The translations under genes and the position numbers were made by a program. Below, in pieces: positions 44,226-52,513 of a DNA stretch of 64,000 nt. This DNA is from Streptomyces sp. NBC_00654. GTDB taxonomy: Bacteria > Actinomycetota > Actinomycetes > Streptomycetales > Streptomycetaceae. Numbering within the stretch: the first letter of the stretch is position 1; the number at the start of each line of letters is the position of its first letter. The notes beneath the pieces were generated by a model. It was not told the DNA's origin, did no database searches, and was given only the letters and a program-made list of their open reading frames with translations. Location of the stretch: NCBI RefSeq assembly GCF_026341775.1, contig NZ_JAPEOB010000004.1, positions 124,001 to 188,000 on the forward strand, written 5' to 3'.

Positions 44226-45646
44226 GCGCGCCGGCCATGCCCTGTGCCCCGGCCGGCGCGGACCTCCAGGACTTCCTCACCGGCTACCGCCGTGTCAGCC
44301 GGGCCTTCCACGACCGCACCCTGTCGCCCGGGGAACTGGACGACTGGCGCGCCCGGCGGCTGACCTCGGTGCTCCGGCACGTCACCGGCCGCTCCCCGTT
44401 CTACCGGCGCCACCTGGCCGGCGTCGACATCGAGGCCGTCACCCCCGCCACCCTGCACACGCTTCCCTTCACCACCAAGGACGACCTGCGCCGCGAGATG
44501 TACGACGTGCTCAGCGGCCCCCTCTCCGGGGCGAGCATCTACTACGAGACCAACGGCACCACCGGGGCCGCCACCCCGTGCCCCCGGGGCGCCGTGGACA
44601 TCGCCACCTCCAACGTCTCCGTCGAGGAGTCCTGGCGCCGCCTGTTCCGTACGCACTTCGGTGACCGCATGCCGGTGGTCGGGCTCATGGGGCCCTCGGA
44701 GCTGTACGCGTTCGGTGATGTGTTCACCGATGTCGCCGCCTCGATCGGCGCCTGTCACGTCAAGATCTGGCCGGAGTCCCCCCGGGTCGGCTTCCGCAAG
44801 GCCCTGCGGCTCATCGAGGAGCTGGGGGTCGAGGTCGTCGTCTGCGCCCCCGCCCTGTGTCTCAGCCTGGCCAAGGCGGCCCTGCACTACGGGTACGACC
44901 TGGCGGAACTCCCCGTCAAGCTGTTCCTGGTCCTCGGTGAGATCTGCACCCCCGAGTTCGCCGCCAACGTCTCCTCCGTGTGGCCGCACGCCGTCGTCCG
45001 CCCCGCCCTGTACGGCTCCCAGGAAGCCCTGTGCATCGCCACCGGTGCCGACAGCGGCGCCCTCCACCTGGCCACCCCCAACTACCTGGCGGAGCTGGTC
45101 GATCCCGACACCGGGGCCCCGCGCGGCGAACACGGCGAGGGCGAGCTGGTCCTGACCATGCTCGTCGACGGCATCAAGCCGCTGGTCCGCTACCGGACCG
45201 GGGACCTCGTCCGGATCTCCCCGGCGCCGCCCGGAGCGGCACTGCCCGGCCCGGTCGTCGAGGTCGTCGGGCGCGCCGCCGACCGCATCCCGCTGGGCGA
45301 GGCCCTGCTGCGCCCCGCGGAACTGGAGGCGGCCGTACTGGGCGGCGTACGGGGCTGCCTGGGATACCAGGTCGTCGTCGACGGCGGCCCCGACGGCGAC
45401 CGGATCACCGTACGGATGGACCTGCTGCCCGGTGCGGCGGACCCGGCGGCCGGCATCGCGGCCCGGCTGCGCGAACGCACGGGCGCCCAGGTCGACATCG
45501 CCGTCGACGCGGACATGGACCCGGTCACCCACACCGGCTCCTTCGTCAGCTGGAAGGCCGCCCGGGTCCTCGACCACAGGTCGGGCCTCGACCGGGCGGT
45601 GCGTGCCGCCCGGAAGGTCGCGCACCGCTACGCGATCACGACATGA
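44222..45646 (+). CDS. Phenylacetate-CoA-ligase-like AMP-forming enzyme (first copy)
   Basis: 474 residues of the PaaK-like adenylate-forming family. The nucleotide loop is [15 protein letters not shown], followed by [18 protein letters not shown] and YRTGDLVRI. The N-terminal [17 protein letters not shown] segment is typical of PaaK-like proteins. In benzoxazolinate pathways CoA-ligase-like enzymes activate the carboxylate or close the oxazinone ring; two such proteins flank the SgcD/amidotransferase pair here. GTG 44222 overlaps the SgcG stop by 4 bp, which fixes the start. It is part of a four-gene operon ending at 47800. Which of the two ligases activates the acid and which acts on the ring cannot be told from sequence. 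Confidence 0.88.
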   Translation: MSAPAMPCAPAGADLQDFLTGYRRVSRAFHDRTLSPGELDDWRARRLTSVLRHVTGRSPFYRRHLAGVDIEAVTPATLHTLPFTTKDDLRREMYDVLSGPLSGASIYYETNGTTGAATPCPRGAVDIATSNVSVEESWRRLFRTHFGDRMPVVGLMGPSELYAFGDVFTDVAASIGACHVKIWPESPRVGFRKALRLIEELGVEVVVCAPALCLSLAKAALHYGYDLAELPVKLFLVLGEICTPEFAANVSSVWPHAVVRPALYGSQEALCIATGADSGALHLATPNYLAELVDPDTGAPRGEHGEGELVLTMLVDGIKPLVRYRTGDLVRISPAPPGAALPGPVVEVVGRAADRIPLGEALLRPAELEAAVLGGVRGCLGYQVVVDGGPDGDRITVRMDLLPGAADPAAGIAARLRERTGAQVDIAVDADMDPVTHTGSFVSWKAARVLDHRSGLDRAVRAARKVAHRYAITT

Positions 45647-45662
45647 ACGGGAGGAGCACGCG

Positions 45663-47147
45663 ATGACCCCGCAAGCACCGGCGGTGAGCACCGTCGGCGT
45701 GGCCACCCGGACGCGCCGCCTGCCTCCTGTCGACCTGCTGAACGCGTACCGCAATCTCTGCGCGCGGTTCGGCCCCGACGAGGCGTACCTCCTCGAATCC
45801 GCGGCCGGCCCGCTGCGCGACCGCAAATACCAGTTCACCGGGTTCGGCGCCCTGCTGTCCCTCTCGGTCACGGGGAACGCCGTACGGGTCGAGGGCAGGC
45901 CCGCGCTGTGCCGGCTGCTGCTGGAGCGGGCCGGGCCGCTGCTCACCGAGGCACCCGGCCAGGGGCTGAGACTGCGTGGCACGGACGATCTGTGGGCGCT
46001 GCTGCGCGCCGCCCGGGGCATGTTCGACGCCCGGGGATCGGCGGATCGCTTCCGCTTCGGGTTCCTCGCCTACTTCGGCTACGACACCGCCCGCTACGTC
46101 GAGGAACTCCCGTACCTCATCGAGCGGAACTCCGCCATGCCGGACATCCATCTGGTCCTCCACCAGGGCTGTGTCATGACGGACCTCACCGACGGCGGCA
46201 CCGAGTTGCTCCTGCACGAGTCCGAGCACTGGCCGCCCCTGGACGAGGAGGAGATCGCGGCGCTGCTGGTCCGTGAACCCGACGCCGGTTCCCCGTACTT
46301 CGACGACGCGGACCCGCCCCCCGCGACGGTCACCGACGACAGCGACCCCGAACGGTTCCGGGCCGATGTGGAGCGGTGCCTGGAGCACATCGCGGTCGGT
46401 GACATCTACCAGGTGCAGATCGGCCACGAGCTGACGATGCGCTCCGAGGCGGCCCCCCTCGACGTCTACCGCAGGCTGCGGCAGCGCAACGCCTCCCCGT
46501 ACATGTATATGGCGAACGTCGGGGGCCACTGCACCATCGGCGCCAGCCCCGAACTGTTCGTCCGCATCGAGGGCGGCAAGGTCGTGATGCGGCCCATCGC
46601 CGGGACCCTGCCGCGCACCGGTACGGACGACGAGGCCGCCGCACGGACGCTGGCCCACGACCCCAAGGAGATCGCCGAGCACACCATGCTCGTCGACCTC
46701 TGCCGCAACGACATCGGCCGGATCTGCCGGGCCGACACCCTCGATGTGCCCGACCAGCTGGTCGTCGAGCGCTACTCGCACGTGCTGCACCTCGTCTCCA
46801 CCGTCGAGGCGCGGGTCGAGGAGGGCGAGGACAGTTTCGACGCCATCGCCGCGCTCTTCCCCGCGGGGACGATGACGGGCACGCCCAAGATCCGCGCCAT
46901 GGAGATCATCGAGTCCGTCGAGCGCAGCCGCCGCGGCCTGTACGCGGGCGCGCTCGGCCTGATGGACATCGGCGGCTACACCAACCTGGCCCTGTGCATC
47001 CGCACCCTGTTCCACCACGACGGCGCCTATCGCACCCGGGCCTCGGCGGGCATCGTCGCCGACTCCCGCCCGGAGAGCGAATGGCGCGAGACGCTGGCCA
47101 AGATGAGCGCCGCCTACTGGGCGGTCACCGGAAAGGAGTTGCTGTGA
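45663..47147 (+). CDS. Chorismate-utilising ADIC synthase (SgcD-like, anthranilate synthase component I family)
   Basis: 494 residues of the anthranilate synthase/ADIC synthase family. The chorismate-binding domain is complete: DIYQVQIGHEL, SPELFVRIEGGKVVMRPIAGTLPRTGTD, EHTMLVDLCRNDIGRI, FPAGTMTGTPKIRAMEII and RTRASAGIVADS. SgcD makes 2-amino-2-deoxyisochorismate and, unlike TrpE, does not eliminate pyruvate. The adjacent SgcG-like dehydrogenase argues for ADIC synthase over anthranilate synthase. The product is the first committed intermediate of the benzoxazolinate-type unit. Its stop overlaps the amidotransferase start by 4 bp, as for trpE/trpG pairs. Confidence 0.93.
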   Translation: MTPQAPAVSTVGVATRTRRLPPVDLLNAYRNLCARFGPDEAYLLESAAGPLRDRKYQFTGFGALLSLSVTGNAVRVEGRPALCRLLLERAGPLLTEAPGQGLRLRGTDDLWALLRAARGMFDARGSADRFRFGFLAYFGYDTARYVEELPYLIERNSAMPDIHLVLHQGCVMTDLTDGGTELLLHESEHWPPLDEEEIAALLVREPDAGSPYFDDADPPPATVTDDSDPERFRADVERCLEHIAVGDIYQVQIGHELTMRSEAAPLDVYRRLRQRNASPYMYMANVGGHCTIGASPELFVRIEGGKVVMRPIAGTLPRTGTDDEAAARTLAHDPKEIAEHTMLVDLCRNDIGRICRADTLDVPDQLVVERYSHVLHLVSTVEARVEEGEDSFDAIAALFPAGTMTGTPKIRAMEIIESVERSRRGLYAGALGLMDIGGYTNLALCIRTLFHHDGAYRTRASAGIVADSRPESEWRETLAKMSAAYWAVTGKELL

Positions 47148-47800
47148 AACTGCGTGTGGCAGACCCGGCCGGTGAGCGGGACACCGGGCGGCCGCGTGTG
47201 CTGGTGGTCGACGCGTTCGACAGTTTCGTCGACATCCTGCGGCAGTACCTCATGTCGGCCGGGGCGGTTCCCGTCATGGTCCGCTCCGACAAGCTCCGGC
47301 TGGACGAGGTGCCGCTGATGCGCCCGGACGGCATTCTGCTGGGCCCGGGACCGGGGCACCCGGATGTGTCCGGGCACGTCGAGATCGTCCGGGCGTTCGC
47401 CGGGCGGCTCCCCCTGTTCGGGGTGTGCCTGGGGCAGCAGGCCATCGCCCGCGCCTACGGGGCGAGCGTGCTGCCGGCCGACCATCTGATGCACGGCAAG
47501 ACCAGCCGGATCCGGCACGACGGGCGTGGGCTCTTCGCCGGGATGCCCGACGGCTTCCTGGCCACGCGCTACCACTCCCTCGTCGTACCCGAGACGACCG
47601 TACCGGCCTGCCTGGAGGTGACGGCCCGGTCCGCGGACGACGGGTACGTGATGGGCCTGCGGCACCGGGCCCTGCCGGTCGAGGCGGTCCAGTTCCACCC
47701 GGAGAGCTTCCGTACCGAGCACGGCATGCGCATCATCACGAACTTCCTGTCCGGGGTGCGCGCCTTCACGACGCCCCTGCCCGACGCCGAGGCGGCGTGA
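47144..47800 (+). CDS. Class I glutamine amidotransferase subunit (TrpG/PabA-like)
   Basis: 218 residues. The triad is visible: nucleophile Cys95 in FGVCLGQQ, and His185 and Glu187 in QFHPES; the oxyanion loop is GPGPGHP. It would release ammonia from glutamine for the SgcD-like synthase encoded immediately upstream. GTG 47144 has AAAGGAG upstream and overlaps the upstream stop (GTGA). Because C-1027-type SgcD can work with ammonia or a housekeeping TrpG, a dedicated subunit here makes the branch self-contained. The last 16 residues are followed by 15-bp tandem repeats. Confidence 0.93.
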   Translation: MKLRVADPAGERDTGRPRVLVVDAFDSFVDILRQYLMSAGAVPVMVRSDKLRLDEVPLMRPDGILLGPGPGHPDVSGHVEIVRAFAGRLPLFGVCLGQQAIARAYGASVLPADHLMHGKTSRIRHDGRGLFAGMPDGFLATRYHSLVVPETTVPACLEVTARSADDGYVMGLRHRALPVEAVQFHPESFRTEHGMRIITNFLSGVRAFTTPLPDAEAA

Positions 47801-47804
47801 CGCG

Positions 47805-47857
47805 GAACCACCGAACCCCGAACCACCGAACCCCGAACCACCGAACCCCGAACCACC
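47805..47857. repeat. 15-bp tandem repeats (3.5 copies)
   Basis: Unit GAACCACCGAACCCC begins at 47805, 47820, 47835 and (partial) 47850, directly after the amidotransferase stop. Confidence 0.9.
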
Positions 47858-47902
47858 TGATCACCGAATACACCGAACCACCGGACACCGGACACAAAGT
47901 GC

Positions 47903-47918
47903 GCACATCCAAAGATGC
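47903..47918 (+). promoter_or_regulatory. 16-bp cluster element
   Basis: GCACATCCAAAGATGC, 57 bp upstream of the GTG at 47976. Confidence 0.65.
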
Positions 47919-47975
47919 CGGGCCCTCGCCGAGCGAGAAGAGTCAGTGGTGTCGGCACTGTGCAACGGAGGCGTC

Positions 47976-49286
47976 GTGACGTACTGGAACACTAGGGCGG
48001 AGACCATGCCCCGCCCCCAACTAGAGACATGGCAATGGCGCAGGCTCCGGCAGGCCCTCGACCACGCCAAGCGGAACTCGCCGTTCTGGAACGGACGGAT
48101 ACCCGACGGCATCGATTCCCCGCAGGACTACGCGGCGCGGATGCCCCTGCTGTACAAGAAGGACCTGCTGGCCGCCCAGGCGGCCGCGCCTCCGTACGGC
48201 ACCTGGCCCTCGCTGGACCCCTCGCGCGGAGTGCGCCACCACCAGACCAGCGGCACCAGCGGCAACCCGCCCATCCGCACGTTCGACACCGAGCGCGACC
48301 TGGCGTGGTCCGTGGACACCTTCTGCACCGCGCTGCACGCCAACGGGGTACGCCCGCACCACAAGGGGCTGGTGGCCTTCGGCTACGGCCTCTTCGCCGG
48401 GTTCTGGGGCATGCACTACGCGCTGGAGCGCATGGGCTGCACCATCGTCCCGGCCGGCGGCCTCGACTCCAGGACCGTCGTACGGCTGCTGGTCGACTAC
48501 CGGATCGAAGTGCTCGGACTCACCCCCAGCTACGCGATGCGGCTGATCGAGACCGCCCGCGACATGGGCATCGACCTCGCCCGCGACGCGAACGTCCAGG
48601 TGATGCTCGCCGGTGCCGAACCGCGTTCCGACTTCACCACCCGGACCATCGAGGAGGCCTTCGGCGCCCGCGTCTTCAACGCGGCCGGTACCACCGAGTT
48701 CGGCGGTGTCTTCATGTTCGAGTGCCCGCAGCGGCGCGGCGCCTGCCACATCAATGAGCCCTCCTGCTACGACGAGGTGCTGGACCCCGAGACCCTCCAG
48801 CCGGTCGGCTACGGCGAGGAGGGCGTCCGCGTCACCACCGGCCTGGCCCGTGAGAGCATCCAGCTCTTCCGGCACTGGACCGAGGACGTGGTGGTCAAGC
48901 GGCCGTACGGCGAGTGCGGCTGCGGAAGGACCTGGGACTTCTACGACGGCGGCATCCTGCGGCGCGTCGACGACATGCGCAAGATCAGGGGCGTCTCCAT
49001 CACCCCCGTCATGATCGAGGACGTCGTACGCGGCTTCGCCGAGGTCAACGAGTTCCACTCCGCGATCCGCACCGTCCGCGGTCTCGACACCATCCACGTC
49101 AAGATCGACGCGGGAGGGCTCGGAACGGAGGCGGCGCGCCTGCTGTGCGCGCGCATCACCGAGGAGTTCAAGCGCGAGATCGGCATCCGGCCCCAAGTGG
49201 AGCTCGCTCCGGCGGGCAGCCTGCCCCGAACGAACTGGAAGGCGGCACGACTTCATGACGAACGAGTCCTCACAGCTCACGGCTGA
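47976..49286 (+). CDS. Phenylacetate-CoA-ligase-like AMP-forming enzyme (second copy)
   Basis: 436 residues, closer to true PaaK than the first copy: LRQALDHAKRNSPFW at the N-terminus, the ATP loop HHQTSGTSGNPPIRTF, LTPSYAMRLIETARDMGID, NAAGTTEFGG, and the C-terminal DDMRKIRGVSITPVMIEDV and LPRTNWKAARLHD. The C-terminal lysine in NWKAARL fits the position that completes adenylation. With the gene at 44222 it makes two adenylating enzymes for the benzoxazolinate-type branch. GTG 47976 has ACGGAGG five bases upstream, so an earlier GTG at 47946 is unlikely. Its 3' end overlaps the next ORF by 32 bp. Confidence 0.88.
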   Translation: MTYWNTRAETMPRPQLETWQWRRLRQALDHAKRNSPFWNGRIPDGIDSPQDYAARMPLLYKKDLLAAQAAAPPYGTWPSLDPSRGVRHHQTSGTSGNPPIRTFDTERDLAWSVDTFCTALHANGVRPHHKGLVAFGYGLFAGFWGMHYALERMGCTIVPAGGLDSRTVVRLLVDYRIEVLGLTPSYAMRLIETARDMGIDLARDANVQVMLAGAEPRSDFTTRTIEEAFGARVFNAAGTTEFGGVFMFECPQRRGACHINEPSCYDEVLDPETLQPVGYGEEGVRVTTGLARESIQLFRHWTEDVVVKRPYGECGCGRTWDFYDGGILRRVDDMRKIRGVSITPVMIEDVVRGFAEVNEFHSAIRTVRGLDTIHVKIDAGGLGTEAARLLCARITEEFKREIGIRPQVELAPAGSLPRTNWKAARLHDERVLTAHG

Positions 49287-49527
49287 GCCCCCGGCGGACA
49301 TCCTGACGCCCCGGCAGCCCGCGGCCGAGCACGAGTACCTGACCGCGGAGCAGGAACTCCACCTCCTGGAGAGCTACCGCACGCTGGGCTACCTCGCGGA
49401 GAACTGCCGGGTCCCGTCCGTGCTCGCCGCCGTACGGGCCTCGCTCGCCGAGCTCCGGATCGCCCTCGACGGGCAGGCCGTGGAATTCGACTACTACCGG
49501 AACACCGACCGGGTGCTCAGCGCGTGA
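49255..49527 (+). CDS. Small protein of unknown function
   Basis: 90 residues, no family recognised. The first 25 residues are polar and Pro-rich; the rest is likely helical (YLTAEQELHLLESYRTLGYLAEN and VPSVLAAVRASLAELRIAL), ending in VEFDYYRNTDRVLSA. No signal peptide or membrane segment. It overlaps the end of the CoA-ligase-like gene by 32 bp and so is translationally linked to it. It may be a partner or stabiliser of that enzyme, but this is only from position. A 54-bp palindrome follows. Confidence 0.65.
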   Translation: MTNESSQLTAEPPADILTPRQPAAEHEYLTAEQELHLLESYRTLGYLAENCRVPSVLAAVRASLAELRIALDGQAVEFDYYRNTDRVLSA

Positions 49528-49533
49528 CCACCC

Positions 49534-49587
49534 GGTGATGCCGAAGGGGCGGTACCCCGGCCGGGGTACCGCCCCTTCGGCATCACC
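49534..49587. terminator. 54-bp perfect palindrome, bidirectional terminator
   Basis: Complete self-complementary sequence with no loop bases, centred between 49560 and 49561 (centre CCCCGG-CCGGGG), exactly between the convergent genes ending at 49527 and 49597. Confidence 0.9.
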
Positions 49588-49596
49588 TCCCGCTGA

Positions 49597-51006
49597 TCAG
49601 CCGGCGCTGCCCCGCACCGCGTTCTCCAGCTGCGCCCCGGTGTAGACCTCCATACCGGTGAAGTACTCCACGCGCAGGCTCTGCGGGCTGCGGACCCCGT
49701 TCTCGTCCCGGTCCTTCTCATAGGTGTCCAGCAGCTGCTGGGCCTCCTCGGTCGCCTGCGCGAAGCGCTCGACCGGGTCCACGCCGTCCAGCAGCACGTC
49801 TCCCATCGCCCGCGTCATCACGTCCTGGGCCCCGGCGAAGTCGCCGAACAGCGCGCCGCGGCACGGCGGGACACCCTCGCCCTCGCCCTCCGCGTAGGTG
49901 TTGAGCTGCGCGCTCGCCAGACCGTGGAAGGGGTTCTCCTCGAACCAGCCCTCGCTCTCCAGCAGCCGGTAGGAGGAGCGGGTGACCGGCACGAAGCTGC
50001 TCGCGACATGACGGTCGGCGGCGTTGCGCGGACTGTTCATGAACTGCATGAACGCCAGCGCGCCGTCCTGCGTCACCTCGTCCAGGCCGTTGGCCAGCCA
50101 CAGCGACGTACCGGCGATGATGTTCCCGCCGTACGGCTGACCGTCGGGTCCCGGGCAGCGGCCGACCGCCATCTCGAAGCCCGAGTTCTGCGCGGCCTGC
50201 GCCATGTAGTTCAGGTCGTTGGAGGACGTGATGCGCAGCGCGACGTCCTGGTCCGCGAAGGCCTTCATATTGCCCTCCCAGTCCGGGATCTTGCCGGTGT
50301 AGAGGTAGTGCCCGTCGCTGTGCAGCCGCTGCCACCACTGCACCCAGCCGAGCATCTCCGGCGAGGAGAGGTCCAGCCGGCCGGCCCGGCCGGAGCGGCC
50401 GTTGTCGTTGTCGGCCAGCTGCCCGCCCTGGACGGCCAGCGCCTGCTGGAAGAACAGACCGTGGTTCGACCAGGTCACCCCGTGCGACGGCCCGTTCTCC
50501 AGGGCGGCCACCGCCTCGCACGCGGTCTCGATCTCCCCCCAGGTCCGCGGCAGCTCGTCCACACCGGCGGCCCGCAGAAGGTCCTTGTTGCCGTAGATCA
50601 GCATGGCCGTCACCACGGCCGGCATCGAGGTCAGGTCGCCGTCGACCGAGTAGTACTCCCGCACGGCCGGCAGGATGTCGCCGAGGACGACGGGCTCGCC
50701 GAGGATCTCGGTGCGCCCGGCGACGGCCTTCTCCACCGAGGTGAACAGCGGCCTGCCGTCGCGGGTCCGTGAGTCGCGGGCCGCCTGGGTGACGGCGAAG
50801 TAGTACTCGGCGACCGCCGGCGGACGGCCCTGCTCGGCCGCCTCCGCTATCTCCTCGGAGAGCGTGCGGAAGTCACGCCCCTCCAGGTTGATCCGGTACT
50901 CGGGGTGCGCCTTCTCGAACGCGGCGGCCAGCCCGTGCAGCCGGTCCATGTAGCCGGGGAACGTCAGGTCGGCCACCCAGACGTCGATCACGGTTGCGGC
51001 GGTCAT
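49597..51006 (-). CDS. ABC-type solute-binding protein lacking a signal peptide
   Basis: 469 residues of the family 1 extracellular solute-binding proteins (sugar type). Recognisable parts are the N-terminal strand VIDVWVADLTFPGYMDRLHGLAAAFEKAHPEYRINLEG, TAMLIYGNKDLLRAAGVDELPRTWGEIE, FADQDVALRITSS, and the later QFMNSPRNAADRHVASSFVPVTRSSY. It starts at MTAATVIDVW with no signal sequence or lipobox cysteine, so it is predicted to stay in the cytoplasm, and no permease genes are nearby. It lies 35 bp behind the epoxide hydrolase in the same operon. Possible roles are binding or sequestering a pathway intermediate or the toxic product (inference). Confidence 0.85.
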   Translation of the reverse strand: MTAATVIDVWVADLTFPGYMDRLHGLAAAFEKAHPEYRINLEGRDFRTLSEEIAEAAEQGRPPAVAEYYFAVTQAARDSRTRDGRPLFTSVEKAVAGRTEILGEPVVLGDILPAVREYYSVDGDLTSMPAVVTAMLIYGNKDLLRAAGVDELPRTWGEIETACEAVAALENGPSHGVTWSNHGLFFQQALAVQGGQLADNDNGRSGRAGRLDLSSPEMLGWVQWWQRLHSDGHYLYTGKIPDWEGNMKAFADQDVALRITSSNDLNYMAQAAQNSGFEMAVGRCPGPDGQPYGGNIIAGTSLWLANGLDEVTQDGALAFMQFMNSPRNAADRHVASSFVPVTRSSYRLLESEGWFEENPFHGLASAQLNTYAEGEGEGVPPCRGALFGDFAGAQDVMTRAMGDVLLDGVDPVERFAQATEEAQQLLDTYEKDRDENGVRSPQSLRVEYFTGMEVYTGAQLENAVRGSAG

Positions 51007-51041
51007 GAGATACCTCTTTCTGCTCTTCGGTGGCGAACGGA

Positions 51042-52220
51042 TCAGACGGCGGCGACAGCGGCGGCCCGGACCAGGGTCCGGGCGAACGTCCGGACGTCCC
51101 CGGCCAGTTCGGCGGGCTTCTCCAGTGCCGCGAAGTGACCGCCCCGCTCGAATTCCGTCCAGTGGGTGAGGGTGGGGATGTCACGGTCGGCGAAGCGGCG
51201 GATCGGTACGAAGATGTCGTCGGGGAAGACCGCCACTCCCACCGGAACGGTGAGCGGCGGCGGCACGGCCCCGCCCGCCGCGGCGCGCACCGCCTCGGCC
51301 CCCTCGTAGTAGTACTGGGCGGACGAACCGGCCGTCGCCGTCAGCCAGTAGACCGACACGATGGTCAGCAGACGGTCGCGGTCGACGGCCTCCTCCGGCA
51401 GCCGTTCGGCCCCGGTCCAGTCCAGGAACTTCTCCGCGATCCAGGCCAGCTGGCCCACGGGGGAGTCCGTCAGCGCGTACGCCAGCGTCTGCGGACGGGT
51501 CTGCTGGACCTTCATGTAGCCCGACAGCTCGGCGTCGAAGCGGGAGAGCTTGCCCAGCCGGGCCAGGTCCCGCTCGGCCAGTCCCTCGAACTCCGCGGGG
51601 TCGCCGGAGGGGAACGTCATCAGCATGTTCACATGCACCCCGAGCACATGCCCGGGGTCGGTGCGGCCGAGCTCCAGCGAGATCACCGCCCCCGCGTCAC
51701 CGCCCTGGGCGATGTAGCGGTCGTATCCGAGCCGGGCCATCAGCTCCGCCCAGGCCCGCGCGATACGGGCGGTGTCCCAGCCCTTCTCCGGCAGGGGGGT
51801 GGAGAACCCGTACCCCGGTATGGACGGGATGACGAGATGGAAGGCGTCCGCCGGGTCACCGCCGTGCGCACGCGGGTCGGACAGCGGGCCGATCACATCC
51901 AGGAACTCGACGACGGAACCGGGCCAGCCATGGGTCAGGAGCAGCGGGGTGGCGTCCGGCTCGGGCGAGCGGACATGCAGAAAGTGCACCGGGGCCCCGT
52001 CGATCTCCTCGACGAACTGCGGATACCGGTTCAGCTCGGCCTCGGCGGCACGCCAGTCGAAGGAGGTGCGCCAGTACTCCGCGAGTTCCTTCAGATACTC
52101 CAGCGGCACCCCGCGGTCCCAGCCGACGCCGGGCAGCTCGTCCGGCCAGCGGGTGGACCCGAGGCGGGTACGCAGGTCGTCGATCTGGTCCTGCGGGATG
52201 TCGATACGGAAGGGACGCAT
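51042..52220 (-). CDS. Epoxide hydrolase (SgcF-like)
   Basis: 392-residue alpha/beta-hydrolase of the EPHX1/juvenile-hormone hydrolase subfamily, as for SgcF and NcsF2, which open the epoxide of the enediyne core to the vicinal diol. The N-terminal lid segment begins [20 protein letters not shown] with RWPDE. The oxyanion motif is HGWP (97-100), the nucleophile is Asp175 in [11 protein letters not shown], and the catalytic His362 is in [12 protein letters not shown]. The diol it makes is the acceptor for the SgcC5-like condensation enzyme at 37207. A 16-bp cluster element lies 128 bp upstream. Confidence 0.95.
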   Translation of the reverse strand: MRPFRIDIPQDQIDDLRTRLGSTRWPDELPGVGWDRGVPLEYLKELAEYWRTSFDWRAAEAELNRYPQFVEEIDGAPVHFLHVRSPEPDATPLLLTHGWPGSVVEFLDVIGPLSDPRAHGGDPADAFHLVIPSIPGYGFSTPLPEKGWDTARIARAWAELMARLGYDRYIAQGGDAGAVISLELGRTDPGHVLGVHVNMLMTFPSGDPAEFEGLAERDLARLGKLSRFDAELSGYMKVQQTRPQTLAYALTDSPVGQLAWIAEKFLDWTGAERLPEEAVDRDRLLTIVSVYWLTATAGSSAQYYYEGAEAVRAAAGGAVPPPLTVPVGVAVFPDDIFVPIRRFADRDIPTLTHWTEFERGGHFAALEKPAELAGDVRTFARTLVRAAAVAAV

Positions 52221-52348
52221 AGAGCACTCCGTGATGTCCGGGCCGGAAGGTGTCGTCGAAGGAGGATGGAGGGCTCACTGACAACCGGATCGGACCCGGC
52301 TGAACCTGGCGCGCCCGGCTGTATCGTGCGCCGCCGCCGAATCCGCCC

Positions 52349-52364
52349 GCATCTCGCGAATTGC
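52349..52364 (-). promoter_or_regulatory. 16-bp cluster element (minus strand)
   Basis: Reads GCAATTCGCGAGATGC on the minus strand, 128 bp upstream of the epoxide hydrolase start. Confidence 0.65.
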
Positions 52365-52386
52365 TCCATGAGCCGTACGCGTAACC

Positions 52387-52402
52387 GCAGTTCAGAAGAT
52401 GC
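52387..52402 (+). promoter_or_regulatory. 16-bp cluster element
   Basis: GCAGTTCAGAAGATGC, 111 bp upstream of the methyltransferase ATG at 52514. Only 22 bp separate it from the oppositely directed copy at 52349. Confidence 0.65.
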
Positions 52403-52513
52403 GAGCGGCCTCCGCCGACTGGCAGCATCACCGTCCGGGTGACCGGCCCGGCGCGCTCGGCCGTGTCCCGCGCGGCGCAGGCCCTGCCGCACCGATCCCG
52501 AGAGGACGCGTAG

